NCBI GenBank assembly: GCA_902492015.1
Contig: CABUJR010000001.1
Location: 124,001 to 188,000 of the forward strand
DNA: 64,000 nucleotides
Source of the DNA: an uncultured Eubacteriales bacterium
GTDB taxonomy: Bacteria; Bacillota; Clostridia; TANB77; CAG-508
Direction of reading: 5' to 3'
In this document: piece by piece, positions 15,103-24,200 of the stretch
Numbering within the stretch: position 1 is the stretch's first letter
Layout of the letters: each line of letters begins with the position of its first letter
Made by a program: the position numbers and the translations under genes
The notes under the pieces: generated by a model
What the model saw: only the letters and a program-made list of their open reading frames with translations
What the model was told of the DNA's origin: nothing
Database searches by the model: none

Positions 15103-16311
15103 CTAAAAACTTACAATTTCATTATAAACTCTAACTATATATTGATCTGTCATACCAGATATATAGTCTATAATTGCTCTACTATAATTTTTAATATTAT
15201 TTAAATCATATACAATCTTATTAAAATATTTCTCATTATCTCTTTCATCACAGTTAGCATAAGTTTCCAGCCAAGATGAAAACTCTTCAGAAAGCACAGG
15301 ATAATATCTCTTCATTTTCTTTAGATTTTTTAAAGTAGCTGTTCCATTGTATTCATTTTTTAAAGTATAAAAAATTTCATTTATAACTACAGTAAAATAT
15401 CTGATAGTTGGTTGGATTTTATCATTACGATAAATTTTTTCATAATTAAATTTTTTTATTTTTTCCATAGTATCAAAGGCTTCTTTAGAAAATTTTAATC
15501 CTTCTTCAACTGTACTGTTTCTGCACAAATCACCTGTTAAATATCCTATAATACTAGTATTATTTATTCTTATAGTTTCTATTTCTTTATTAATAGTTTT
15601 TAAATCTTTTTCTGTTAAAAGTTTCATTTCTTTTGCATCTTCTAAGTCTCTACCAAGATATGAAATATTATCTGCAAGTTTAACAACACATCCTTCCCAT
15701 GTAAAAGGGTCATATTTGTTTGGTTCATTAAATTTTTTCATATCGATGAATTCGTCTCTAGGTTTTTGACCAGAAATTTTTGGATTTCCGCAATGCCCTA
15801 TTATTCCATCTCTAACAGCATAAGTTAAGTTTAAATTTCTTTTTATTCCTACAATATCTCTTAAAAGCTCTAAATCATCCACATAATGGACACCATTTCT
15901 ACCATGTCCAAACTTTTCCCCATATTCTCTTTGAGAAATTGTAGATAATATTTTTTCTCCTTGATGTCCAAAAGGACTATGCCCTATATCATGTGTTACA
16001 GCAATAGCTTTTGTAAGTTCTGAATTTAATCCTAAGTAATTAGCTATTGTATTACTTATTGACTCCACTAAATTTACATGTTCAATTCTTGTACAGATAT
16101 GGTCGTTTTTAGGAGCAAAAAATACTTGGGTCTTATGCTTTAATCTTCTATATGCATTACAATTTATTACTCTTGTATAATCTCTATCAAATTCACTGCG
16201 CATAGGAGCATCACCATATATAGGATCATATAATTTTTCCATTCTAGATATGGCTTGTTCCCATTTTTTATTTCCTTCAACCATTGCTTCTTTTTCAAAT
16301 TTTTTCATCAT
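15103..16311 (-). CDS. dgt: Deoxyguanosinetriphosphate triphosphohydrolase-like (HD domain)
   Basis: About 402 residues. HD-domain metal residues are visible: RIEHVNLVESIS near residue 80 and THDIGHSPFGHQGE near residue 110, with ADNISYLGRDLEDA further on. These are standard dGTPase motifs; the enzyme removes triphosphate from dNTPs. The open frame reaches a GTG at 16323, but the AGGGTGA ribosome site fits the ATG at 16311. It sits between hslO and the TSCPD gene with gaps of 10-18 bases. Confidence 0.93.
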   Translation of the reverse strand: MMKKFEKEAMVEGNKKWEQAISRMEKLYDPIYGDAPMRSEFDRDYTRVINCNAYRRLKHKTQVFFAPKNDHICTRIEHVNLVESISNTIANYLGLNSELTKAIAVTHDIGHSPFGHQGEKILSTISQREYGEKFGHGRNGVHYVDDLELLRDIVGIKRNLNLTYAVRDGIIGHCGNPKISGQKPRDEFIDMKKFNEPNKYDPFTWEGCVVKLADNISYLGRDLEDAKEMKLLTEKDLKTINKEIETIRINNTSIIGYLTGDLCRNSTVEEGLKFSKEAFDTMEKIKKFNYEKIYRNDKIQPTIRYFTVVINEIFYTLKNEYNGTATLKNLKKMKRYYPVLSEEFSSWLETYANCDERDNEKYFNKIVYDLNNIKNYSRAIIDYISGMTDQYIVRVYNEIVSF

Positions 16312-16328
16312 TTGTTTCTTCACCCTGT

Positions 16329-17219
16329 TTATATTTCATTTAATAAATTTTCTAAATCTTCTTTTGAAAAATGATATTTTTTATTGCAAAAATGACATAC
16401 AGTATCAGCTTGTCCATCTTCTTCTATGATTTTAGTTAACTCTTCTCTTCCTATAGAAATAAGACCTCTTTCAAATTTTTCTTTACTACAATCACATTCA
16501 TATTTTAATTCTAACTCTTGGTCTAATATAAGTATATTTTCATCACCAGTTACTATTCTTGCTATCTCTTCCAAACTTTTATTTTCTGAAACCATTTTAC
16601 TAATACTTGGAGCTTTTTCTAAAGCAGCTTCTATTTTTGAAATATCTTCTTCTGTCGCATCTGGCATTAAAGTTATCATATATCCACCTGCAGCTTTCAC
16701 TCCTAATTTATTTACTAAAACACCTAAAGCAATTACAGTTGGTTTTTGTTTAGATTTTGCAAAATATTCTGTAAAATCTTCAGCAATTTCACCTGAAACA
16801 AGTGGCACTAAACCTGTATAATTTGAATCTGTCATTTCATTTTTATTTATTATATTTATAAATCCATCCTTTCCGACAGCACCTCCAACATCTAATTTTC
16901 CATTAGATTTTAAAGGTAACTCAACATGAGGATTATCAACACAAACTTTTACCTTAGAAATTGTAGCATCTCTTTTTACAACAGCTATTAAAGTTCCCAT
17001 TGGACCTTTTCCATTAATTTGAATAGTTATATAATCATCTCTTTCTTTTATATCTGTAAAACCCATCATTCCAGAAATAGTAGCAAGTCTTCCCATAGCA
17101 GCTGTAGTAGTTGGTGTTAAATCATGTAAATTTCTGATTTCTTCTACTAAATCTGTTGTAGCAGCACATACTAAGCTCACTCTACCTTCATGTGCTAAAA
17201 ATTTTGCAATTCTATCCAT
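16329..17219 (-). CDS. hslO: Redox-regulated chaperone Hsp33
   Basis: 296 residues, full length. The redox switch zinc site is complete: CDC near residue 240 and CHFC near residue 272 (Cys-x-Cys and Cys-x-x-Cys). The N-terminal domain has GRLATISGMMGF, and GGYMITLMP lies in the middle. The protein holds unfolding proteins under oxidative stress, which is useful to an anaerobe exposed to oxygen. It has an AAGGAGAG ribosome site. Confidence 0.97.
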   Translation of the reverse strand: MDRIAKFLAHEGRVSLVCAATTDLVEEIRNLHDLTPTTTAAMGRLATISGMMGFTDIKERDDYITIQINGKGPMGTLIAVVKRDATISKVKVCVDNPHVELPLKSNGKLDVGGAVGKDGFINIINKNEMTDSNYTGLVPLVSGEIAEDFTEYFAKSKQKPTVIALGVLVNKLGVKAAGGYMITLMPDATEEDISKIEAALEKAPSISKMVSENKSLEEIARIVTGDENILILDQELELKYECDCSKEKFERGLISIGREELTKIIEEDGQADTVCHFCNKKYHFSKEDLENLLNEI

Positions 17220-17232
17220 TTTCTCTCCTTAT

Positions 17233-17535
17233 CTATTTACTAAAAGCCTTTCTCACATCTTTATATGTAGACATAAGCAAATCATATTTCAATTCCTCTG
17301 GCAAATCTTCATTATACATTGCATTTGAAATTGGGATTGTATATGAATTGTATTTTGGCATAAAAAATCTTGTTTTTACTATATAATCTATTAAACAATC
17401 ATTTTCACTAGTTTCAATTTCATGCCTTTGTAAGAAATTTTTTAACATTTCTGTGTATTCATCATGAAAATAATTGAAAACTTTTGTATATTCTTTTTTT
17501 TGCTCTAGTTCTTTTATTTTTTCTTCTATTAGCAC
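17233..17535 (-). CDS. Small hypothetical helical protein
   Basis: About 100 residues with mostly helical, charged sequence (KEYTKVFNYFHDEYTEML; DLLMSTYKDVRKAF). I do not recognise a family. There is no ATG at the front; of two in-frame GTG codons (17544 and 17535), only the second has good spacing from the GAGGTG ribosome site. The gene precedes hslO by 13 bases, so it heads the hslO-dgt-TSCPD group. Confidence 0.7.
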   Translation of the reverse strand: MLIEEKIKELEQKKEYTKVFNYFHDEYTEMLKNFLQRHEIETSENDCLIDYIVKTRFFMPKYNSYTIPISNAMYNEDLPEELKYDLLMSTYKDVRKAFSK

Positions 17536-17723
17536 GATTTTCACCTCATATATAGTACAAATATCAAATTTATTTTATAATAAAACTTATATTTTGACAA
17601 GACTAATTATTGGCTTAATTAGCTATTTTTTTATAAAGAGCACAAGTAATTTAAAATTTTGTAACTTATAAATTTTTTTAGAATATTATACATCATAAAT
17701 ATATTTTAGAAAGGAAATAATTT

Positions 17724-18998
17724 ATGAATACACTTAGATTAAATTCAAGAGGTCCAGAAGTAGAATTATTACAAAGCACACTTCAAAAATTAGGATTATA
17801 TAATGGAGCTATTGATGGTATTTTCGGATTTCAAACTTTTACAGCAGTCCAAAGATTTCAAAGAGAACATAATCTTTCAGTTGATGGTATAGTAGGTCAA
17901 AACACTTGGAATGCTTTAATGCCTTACATAAATGGCTACGATACTTACACAATCAAACAAGGAGACACTTTATTCAAAATCGCGCAAAAATACTCAACTA
18001 CTGTTGATGCAATAATTACAGCTAATCCTGATATAGAAGTTAATAATCTACAAATTGGTGAAGAAATTATTGTCCCATTTGGAAGTGTTGTACCTACAAA
18101 TATAAGTTATACTTCTCAAATTTTAAACATGAATATTACTGCTCTAAAAACTATTTATCCATTTTTAGAAATCTCTACAATCGGAACTAGCGTTCTTGGC
18201 AGAAGATTACAATGTATAAAATTTGGAAATGGTAGAAAAGAAGTTTTCTATTGTGCCGCAACACATGCAAATGAATGGATTACAGCTGTTCTTTTAATGA
18301 AATTTTTAGAAAATATTTCTAAAAGCTATGTAAATAACATGACTATTTTTGGTTATAATGCAAGAGAATTATTTAGTAATGTTTCTCTTTACTTAGTTCC
18401 AATGGTAAATCCTGATGGGGTTGATTTAGTTACTGGTTTATTTAGTGAAAATTCTTGGGCATATAATAACGCTAAACGTATTGCAAATAATTTTCCTGAT
18501 ATTCCTTTCCCAAATGGATGGAAAGCAAATATTGAAGGGATTGACTTAAACTTACAATTTCCAGCTGGATGGGCAGAAGCTAAAGAAATAAAATATGCAC
18601 AAGGTTTTGATAAACCTGCTCCTCGTGATTTTGTAGGTTATGGTCCTCTTACAGCTCCTGAATCAGTTGCTTTATACAATTTCACTCTTAGACATAATTT
18701 TAGTTTAATGATTACTTATCATACTCAAGGACGTGTAATTTACTATCAATATCAAGAGCAAACACCTCCTAACTCTAAAGAGATTGCAGAAAAATTTGCT
18801 GAAGTTTCTGGATACACTGCTGAAGAAGTTCCTAAAAATTCAAGCTTTGCTGGGTACAAAGACTGGTTTATTTTGTACTATAACAAACCAGGATTTACTA
18901 TAGAAGTTGGGCTTGGAACAAATCCTATTCCAATTTCTCAATTTGCCGGAATTTATAGAGAAAATTTAGGAATACTAATTCTTGGAATGGTCCAATAA
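17724..18998 (+). CDS. M14 zinc carboxypeptidase with PG-binding and LysM domains
   Basis: 424 residues in three parts: a peptidoglycan-binding domain (about 1-65, LRLNSRGPEVELLQ...), a LysM repeat (about 74-118, YTIKQGDTLFKIAQKYSTT) and an M14 metallopeptidase (about 125-424). Zinc ligands are visible as HANEW (His-x-x-Glu) near residue 177 and the His of TYHTQG, with a catalytic Glu in TIEVGLG near the end. This matches gamma-D-glutamyl-(L)-meso-diaminopimelate endopeptidase I, which trims peptidoglycan stem peptides, often in spore-formers. No export signal is seen, which is common for the spore-associated form. Confidence 0.92.
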   Translation: MNTLRLNSRGPEVELLQSTLQKLGLYNGAIDGIFGFQTFTAVQRFQREHNLSVDGIVGQNTWNALMPYINGYDTYTIKQGDTLFKIAQKYSTTVDAIITANPDIEVNNLQIGEEIIVPFGSVVPTNISYTSQILNMNITALKTIYPFLEISTIGTSVLGRRLQCIKFGNGRKEVFYCAATHANEWITAVLLMKFLENISKSYVNNMTIFGYNARELFSNVSLYLVPMVNPDGVDLVTGLFSENSWAYNNAKRIANNFPDIPFPNGWKANIEGIDLNLQFPAGWAEAKEIKYAQGFDKPAPRDFVGYGPLTAPESVALYNFTLRHNFSLMITYHTQGRVIYYQYQEQTPPNSKEIAEKFAEVSGYTAEEVPKNSSFAGYKDWFILYYNKPGFTIEVGLGTNPIPISQFAGIYRENLGILILGMVQ

Positions 18999-19053
18999 TG
19001 GAAATATCCCCAATTTTATGGAACAAAATTCAGGTACAATATTAGGCAAAACC

Positions 19054-19095
19054 TTTATTTAGTAGGAAGTGCAGAGCACTTTCCTACTAAATAAA
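19054..19095. repeat. AT-rich hairpin preceding a terminator
   Basis: TTTATTTAGTAGGAA-GTGC pairs with GCAC-T-TTCCTACTAAATAAA around a three-base loop. It resembles the hairpins at 34122 and 60565 in its TTTAT-start, AAA-end and its place directly beside a second hairpin. Confidence 0.45.
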
Positions 19096-19100
19096 AAAAT

Positions 19101-19125
19101 AAAATGGAGATATAACCTCCATTTT
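19101..19125 (-). terminator. Bidirectional terminator between convergent genes
   Basis: AAAATGGAG pairs with CTCCATTTT; on the minus strand it runs into TATTTTTTTATT. It ends the hypothetical gene at 19162 and may also stop the M14 transcript. Confidence 0.75.
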
Positions 19126-19161
19126 ACCTTTCACTAACATTAAAATATATGTATTACTAAA

Positions 19162-20013
19162 TTATATTTCTCTATCATCCATAGGCTCATCTAAAGCTTT
19201 TATACTTCTACCAAAAAACAATCTTCCAAGTCTACTTGACTTAACTTTTTCTGCAAAATTAACTGCTTTAGCAAGTCTTTTTAGATTTTCTTTATTTTGT
19301 TCCTCAAGCTCTTTATTTTTATTTTGCAAATTAGCAATATTTCTAATATATTGAACTGGTTGGTAACCACCAGGTGTTTCTGAATCATAATCACCATTCA
19401 TAACTTTTTTGACATTTTCTTCATTTACTTTATATTCTACTTTCTCAAAACCAGAATATAAACGATTTTCTGTTGGCATATCTGTTGAATATTCTTCATA
19501 ATCTGCAGTATAAGATCTTACTTCTTGCACCAATTCATATTCACCTTGTTCATCAATAAATGTTGTTATTTTTTCTATTGGAACCTTTCTACGATTATAA
19601 TCCTTTCCCATTGGATCATATTTTCCATAATGAACAATTTTTGGTTCTGAAGTATATATTTCCTCTAATATAATTGCTTTTCCCATTTTCTTTATGCGAA
19701 AATTAGATTTTTTTGTATGATGTTCTGTTTGATCCCTATTATGCCCAGAAATTATATTTTCAGCATCTTCATAATATACAAAATATCTTGTCCCATCATC
19801 TCTATCAATTTTGAATTTTTCAGCAAAATACGGCGTTTCAGCGATAGATGTATCTAATCCATTGGCTTTTAAATATTTTTCTGATTCGTTTATATTTCTT
19901 GTATCTCTTTTTTCTTCATCCATCTTATTACCAGCCTCCCTATATTTATCTATTTCACCTTTACATATTTCTTTGTAATGTTCATAAGAAATTATTGTTT
20001 CTTGATTTTTCAT
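19162..20013 (-). CDS. Hypothetical protein with C-terminal coiled coil
   Basis: 283 residues, highly charged, with no signal peptide and no recognised domain. The middle has beta-rich repeats (YFVYYEDAENIIS; IILEEIYTSEPKIVHYG), and residues 225-260 form a coiled coil (NLQNKNKELEEQNKENLKRL). It ends SLGRLFFGRSIKAL-type basic/aromatic sequence, which could touch membrane. The ribosome site is weak (GAGAAG, distant). The neighbours are also uncharacterised accessory genes. Confidence 0.7.
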   Translation of the reverse strand: MKNQETIISYEHYKEICKGEIDKYREAGNKMDEEKRDTRNINESEKYLKANGLDTSIAETPYFAEKFKIDRDDGTRYFVYYEDAENIISGHNRDQTEHHTKKSNFRIKKMGKAIILEEIYTSEPKIVHYGKYDPMGKDYNRRKVPIEKITTFIDEQGEYELVQEVRSYTADYEEYSTDMPTENRLYSGFEKVEYKVNEENVKKVMNGDYDSETPGGYQPVQYIRNIANLQNKNKELEEQNKENLKRLAKAVNFAEKVKSSRLGRLFFGRSIKALDEPMDDREI

Positions 20014-20200
20014 TTTTTAACTATGTAAACTACTTCTCATTCTTATTAATTATATATTATAGTTCAAAAAAATACAATAATTTCACTACACTACTTTTAT
20101 TCTAATATTAATAATTGGCTAAATAAACTAATTCATGTATTTATAAGTGCTTTTATTTATTTTTACATAACATTCTTTCTAACTTTATTCTTTTTATATA

Positions 20201-20482
20201 CTACTTTTTTTTCAATAATTTTTGAATTCCTTCTATTTTTTCAAATTGTGATTTTGCATAACTGCAAACTGGTATTACTTTTCGATTTTCTTTTTTTACT
20301 TTTTCTATAAATTCATCAAAAATAATTTTTGCAAGTCCTTTACCTCTATACTTTTCATCTACAAATATTGATTCTATTATAAAATCTTTTTCTTCATCTT
20401 CGGTATATTTTAAATAAGCAACATCAATATTATTTTCTGTTAAAATTAACATCTCTTTTTCTTCCTTTACTTTGTAATCCAT
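20201..20482 (-). CDS. Short GNAT N-acetyltransferase (YjdJ-like)
   Basis: 93 residues, the size of the minimal GNAT_CG group. The acetyl-CoA loop is KYRGKGLAKIIFDEF near residue 50, followed by KVIPVCSYAKSQFEK, which contains the conserved C-terminal 'P.C.YA..' of this family. The substrate is unknown. The ribosome site AGGAG is covered by the base of a 33-base palindrome upstream. Confidence 0.88.
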   Translation of the reverse strand: MDYKVKEEKEMLILTENNIDVAYLKYTEDEEKDFIIESIFVDEKYRGKGLAKIIFDEFIEKVKKENRKVIPVCSYAKSQFEKIEGIQKLLKKK

Positions 20483-20490
20483 ACTTTTCT

Positions 20491-20523
20491 CCTATATAAT
20501 TATTTTGAAAATAATTATATAGG
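20491..20523 (-). promoter_or_regulatory. 33-base perfect palindrome occluding the GNAT ribosome site
   Basis: CCTATATAATTATTTT (20491-20506) and its exact complement (20508-20523) are separated by a single base. In the minus-strand transcript the final AGG of the stem is the first part of the AGGAG ribosome site, seven bases before the ATG at 20482. It could be an RNA hairpin that blocks ribosome binding, or an operator for a dimeric repressor. Confidence 0.6.
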
Positions 20524-20607
20524 ATTATCTTCTAATCTTCAAGATTTTATGAAATAATAAGAATAATTTTAAAATTCTTTAAAAAGAAATATTAAAAATT
20601 TCCTTTC

Positions 20608-20636
20608 TTGCAAGTCTACATAAAATCTGCTATAAT
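20608..20636 (+). promoter_or_regulatory. Promoter of the M20 peptidase gene
   Basis: TTGCAA (20608-20613), 17 bases, TATAAT (20631-20636) with an extended -10 TGC just before. The leader is about 57 bases. Confidence 0.75.
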
Positions 20637-20699
20637 ATACTTGTTATTTAACAACTCGTTACATTAAAACATTCTTTTATTAAAGAAAGGAAAATAAAT

Positions 20700-21962
20700 A
20701 TGAAAAAAATTGTCCAAACTTTTAACCGGGATAATATCGTAAAAGACATCTTGGATATTCTTTCCATACAGTCGTTTACTGATAATCCACTTGGCATTAC
20801 CAAATGTCAAAACTTCATAATATCACTTGCAAAACAAATGGGATTTGAAGTTTCAAAACACGGAAAAGGCAAAGTCCTTGTCATAAGCCCTAAATATTTA
20901 GCTAGCACTCCAGCACTTGGAATTGTAGTTCATTTAGATACTGTTCCTTTTGTAGCAAATCAATGGACTTATAGTCCTCTTGGAGAAATTGCTAATGAGC
21001 GAATCTATGGTCGGGGCGTTTTAGACGATAAAGCTGCAATCATACTTGCTTTACATGCTTTTAAAAAACTCGAAAATATAATTAAACCATCTTGGCAAAT
21101 CATAGTTGGTTCTTCTGAAGAATCAGAATGGACAGATATGTATGAGTTTTTAAAAGAAACTCCAGTACTTCCAAAATTCATGATAACTGTTGATGGAGAT
21201 GGAGTTCAAAATGGTTGCAGAGGTTGCCTTAATTTGGTGCTGAAATTTATGCGGAATTCAAAAACCAAAAATCTTGAACAACTTTTTATTCCAAATGGAG
21301 TAGAAAACATTGTTCCTGACAAAGCTATTGCCGTTGCATGCAAACACCAGATTTTTGAAAATGGATTTAGTGTTCATTCTTCAATCCCTGAAAAAGGACA
21401 AAACGCATTTTCACGTCTAATCAGACGGCTTTCTCTTTACGACTCTATAACTTGCGAATTTCCATATTTTTTTGAATTAATGGAACTTTTAGAGAAAGGT
21501 AACTGTGCTGAGCTACTTGGCTTTGCACCGGACACAAGTATCTGTCCTACAAAATGCAACCTTACAGAGGATACTCTTTCGGTAAATTATAATATCCGTC
21601 TTGGTCCTCTTACAGCCCAAAATGATTTGTTTAGAGTTTTAGAACAAATACTTCAAAACTATCATTGTACTATGGACATATCTTCACTAACTTTTCCAAG
21701 TTGTGTTTCAAAAGATTCAAAAGAAATTCAGTTAATGTGCGAATCCTACCACAAAGTTATGGGAAAATCTACTACTCCTAACATTGCTCGTGGTCTTGGA
21801 TACAATGCAGCTTTTCCTAATTGCGCAATATTTGGACCTCGTTTTGCTCCTGAAGATGACGAACCAGATACTTGTCACGGAATAGACGAGAATAGGAAAA
21901 TCGAAGATCTTTTGAAATTTCTGGATATGTTAAGTATATTCATTTATGAATTGCTGAAATAA
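20700..21962 (+). CDS. M20-family metallopeptidase / deacylase
   Basis: 420 residues. M20 metal-site motifs are in order: VVHLDTVPF near residue 83 (HxD), GRGVLDDKAA near residue 113 (Asp), SSEESEW near residue 142 (paired Glu) and a closing H in DTCHGIDE near residue 399. Relatives include dipeptidases and succinyl-diaminopimelate desuccinylase; the exact substrate is not clear. GC content and codon use (CGG, CGT, GCC) are higher than in neighbours, and the gene is monocistronic between its own promoter and a GC-rich terminator, suggesting acquisition. Confidence 0.88.
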   Translation: MKKIVQTFNRDNIVKDILDILSIQSFTDNPLGITKCQNFIISLAKQMGFEVSKHGKGKVLVISPKYLASTPALGIVVHLDTVPFVANQWTYSPLGEIANERIYGRGVLDDKAAIILALHAFKKLENIIKPSWQIIVGSSEESEWTDMYEFLKETPVLPKFMITVDGDGVQNGCRGCLNLVLKFMRNSKTKNLEQLFIPNGVENIVPDKAIAVACKHQIFENGFSVHSSIPEKGQNAFSRLIRRLSLYDSITCEFPYFFELMELLEKGNCAELLGFAPDTSICPTKCNLTEDTLSVNYNIRLGPLTAQNDLFRVLEQILQNYHCTMDISSLTFPSCVSKDSKEIQLMCESYHKVMGKSTTPNIARGLGYNAAFPNCAIFGPRFAPEDDEPDTCHGIDENRKIEDLLKFLDMLSIFIYELLK

Positions 21963-22020
21963 CCATTTTGGGCAAATAAATAGGAAAATTCTCTTAAACT
22001 TCCTATTATACAAAACAAAC

Positions 22021-22055
22021 GCACTCTCAATCTTTACGATAGAGAGTGCGTTTTA
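22021..22055 (+). terminator. Bidirectional terminator of M20 gene and convergent gene
   Basis: CGCACTCTC pairs with GAGAGTGCG, followed by TTTTATA on the plus strand and TTTGTTTTG on the minus strand. It serves both convergent genes. Confidence 0.85.
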
Positions 22056-22061
22056 TATATC

Positions 22062-22505
22062 CTATCTTACTAAAAACTTATTTCTAATTTTTTGCAATAA
22101 TTTTTGAAACCAATTTTTCTTATTTATAATAGCTAATTGGTTTTGTTTTTCCTCAATTTTTTCTCTTGCCATTTCATCTGTCATTATATTTTGAGGATAT
22201 ATTTTTTTCTTTTCTTCTTCTATTTCAGCAATTTTATTTATCTCATAAACTCTAATTTTTTCTTTTTGTTTATCTGTTGCCCAGTATCTTTTAAAAAAAA
22301 TTGCCAAAATTAATTTTGCTTCTTGAGATACATTTTGATCTAAGAAGTCTTTATCTTGATTATATCTAAACTTAACATCTTTATCTTTATTACTTTCTAA
22401 AGCGCAAATTAATTCTTTTGGAATTTTATAATAATCTTCGATTTTTATATAATTTAAAATTTCTAATACTTGTGTATATGCAATATTCTTTTGTATCTTA
22501 ATCAC
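22062..22505 (-). CDS. Conserved hypothetical protein, basic C-terminus
   Basis: Up to 147 residues. The pattern YTQVLEILNYI..EDYYKIPKEL, then DKDFLDQNVSQEAKLILA, is one I associate with a small uncharacterised family common in gut Clostridia. The C-terminus is coiled and basic (NWFQKLLQKIRNKFLVR). No ATG or TTG is available at the front: the frame begins with a GTG three bases after the stop of the upstream gene, overlapping the only GAGG site, so the start may be this GTG by translational coupling or a rare ATT codon at 22502. Confidence 0.65.
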   Translation of the reverse strand: MIKIQKNIAYTQVLEILNYIKIEDYYKIPKELICALESNKDKDVKFRYNQDKDFLDQNVSQEAKLILAIFFKRYWATDKQKEKIRVYEINKIAEIEEEKKKIYPQNIMTDEMAREKIEEKQNQLAIINKKNWFQKLLQKIRNKFLVR

Positions 22506-22508
22506 CTC

Positions 22509-23318
22509 TTATTGATCTTCTTTTTTCTCTCTTACTTTATCCACTTCTTTTGAATTCTCTTTCTCTAGCTCTAGTCCTCTAACATCTCTATCTAAGATAT
22601 TTTCCATCATTTGCACAGCTTCAACATCTTTCAATAAATCCATTGTGTTTTCACCTATGCTTCTGCCTGTTAAATTACTTGTTTTTTGTGCTAGATATTG
22701 CTCACAAAATTCTCTTACAGGTATTGTTTCCATTGTATAATTTCCATATTTATATACATTTATTTCTTTTTCATGTTTTTTTGTATAATTTTTAACTACA
22801 GCTTGTATATTAGCTGTTGCTTTATCTTTATCTAAATTCTCTTTTCCTGAATAAGTTATACTTTCTGCTGGTACTTTTGCCATCATATATTTAATAATAT
22901 CAAATCTTGAATAAGATACTTCATTTGTGTCTGTATTTCTTAACAAACATACACTTAAATCTTCTGGTGAAATTGCATCTTCTGCAGTTCCACTCATAAA
23001 GTTCTTTTCATTTTCAATATTTGTACCATCAAATAAGAAATATACGCCTTCTCCTCCTAAGTATTCTTCTAAATTTTCGCTTTTTTGGATTGCTATTTTT
23101 ACTTCTTCTGGTATGTTTTCTGATTTTCCAGCTTTTACTTCATCATAACATTTTTGAAAGTTTGCATATAATGCTACTGCTCCTACCATACCTTCTGAAA
23201 ATGATATTTTATCTTTTTCCTGATCAAAATGCTTACTGTCATCATTTTGAGGAGTAAGACCTGCATTACTAATACTACGAACTCTGTTTAGTGAAGCCAT
23301 ATAATAATATTTTTTCAT
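22509..23318 (-). CDS. Hypothetical protein with possible ADP-ribosyltransferase-like fold
   Basis: 269 residues. The start (YYYMASLNRVRSISNAGLTP) resembles the 'YH.T.......I...GL.P' opening of ART-like folds such as tRNA 2'-phosphotransferase and DarT-type proteins. It is followed by ISFSEGMVGAVALYANF and GVYFLFDG, in the order of the ART serine and later strands, but the catalytic Glu is not identifiable. The last 40 residues are Glu/Lys-rich. The fold is an inference from pattern only. It is translationally close-coupled to the gene at 22062 (3-base gap). Confidence 0.5.
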   Translation of the reverse strand: MKKYYYMASLNRVRSISNAGLTPQNDDSKHFDQEKDKISFSEGMVGAVALYANFQKCYDEVKAGKSENIPEEVKIAIQKSENLEEYLGGEGVYFLFDGTNIENEKNFMSGTAEDAISPEDLSVCLLRNTDTNEVSYSRFDIIKYMMAKVPAESITYSGKENLDKDKATANIQAVVKNYTKKHEKEINVYKYGNYTMETIPVREFCEQYLAQKTSNLTGRSIGENTMDLLKDVEAVQMMENILDRDVRGLELEKENSKEVDKVREKKEDQ

Positions 23319-23368
23319 TTATTCTTTCCTTTGTAATATATTTATACAAAAATTGTATTATTTAATTT

Positions 23369-23389
23369 AAAAAAAGTAAATACTTTTTT
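23369..23389 (-). terminator. Terminator after the LysM-protein reading frames
   Basis: AAAAAAAGTA and TACTTTTTT form a short hairpin with a U-run on the minus strand, about 40 bases after the stop at 23428. Confidence 0.5.
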
Positions 23390-23427
23390 CAAATAAATTT
23401 TAAATTAGGAATAATTTCTAAATCTTT

Positions 23428-24152
23428 TTAAAATCTATTTGGAAATTGTTTCACAATTCCATTTACAAAAAATTGTGACATTTTTAAAATTTCTTGCTGC
23501 ACCATATCATAGGCTCTAATATCTTCTGTGTAATTTTTGCTCAATCTAAATTTTACCTCAGTACTTGTTAATTCTAAATGTTTATAAAACATATCTCTCA
23601 TCTCTTCTTTTGTATAATATGGATTTATACTACTAAAAAATTCACTCATTTCATCTGCATTTCTATACCACATTCTATTTAATCTTGTAGCTTCTTCTTG
23701 ATTATTATTTTTTAACGCTACAATTAAATCCTTTCCTATAGCTAAATGTTCTGTCAATAATCTCTGTATTCTATTTGCAACATTATCACCATAATACATT
23801 CTAAAAACATTTGCTATATCTCTTGGATTTCTTAGTAAACGACTTTCTGTTGCATTCAAGTCTTGTAAATTTTCGGCAATACTTATTAAAAGCATCTAGT
23901 CCACATAATATGTTGTTCCCACACTAAGTTCATTTCATTTAATAACTTAACTTGGTTTTGACTTATACAACAATTCATATTTTGATTGCAAGCAGAATAA
24001 ATATATAATCTACTTCCAATTTGCAAATTATATGGATTTATTCCTGGATTTGTATTTATAATATTTTGCACTGTTGTTCCATACATATTAGCTAAATCAT
24101 ATAATGTATCTCCTTGTTGCACTACATGTATAATTGGATTTATATTATTCAT
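23428..24152 (-). pseudogene. LysM protein with C-terminal helical domain, split by a one-base frameshift
   Basis: Two overlapping frames. The first (24152-23886, 88 residues) has a LysM repeat (VVQQGDTLYDLANMYGTT) and ends LVWEQHIMWTRCF. The second (23895-23428, 155 residues) starts MLLISIAENLQDL and forms a four-helix, all-alpha domain. In the family I recall, the sequence continues without a break through 'WEQH..WTRSFIIS...L.DL'. Adding one T to the TTTT run at the junction gives WTRCFLISIAENL in a single frame of about 240 residues. The break could be a true mutation, a sequencing error in a T run, or slippage. The product would bind peptidoglycan or chitin-like glycan; the role of the helical part is unknown. 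Confidence 0.7.
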
Positions 24153-24200
24153 AATCTTACCTCCTAATAATAGAATATTAAAAAAGGTAAAATTGGTTCA

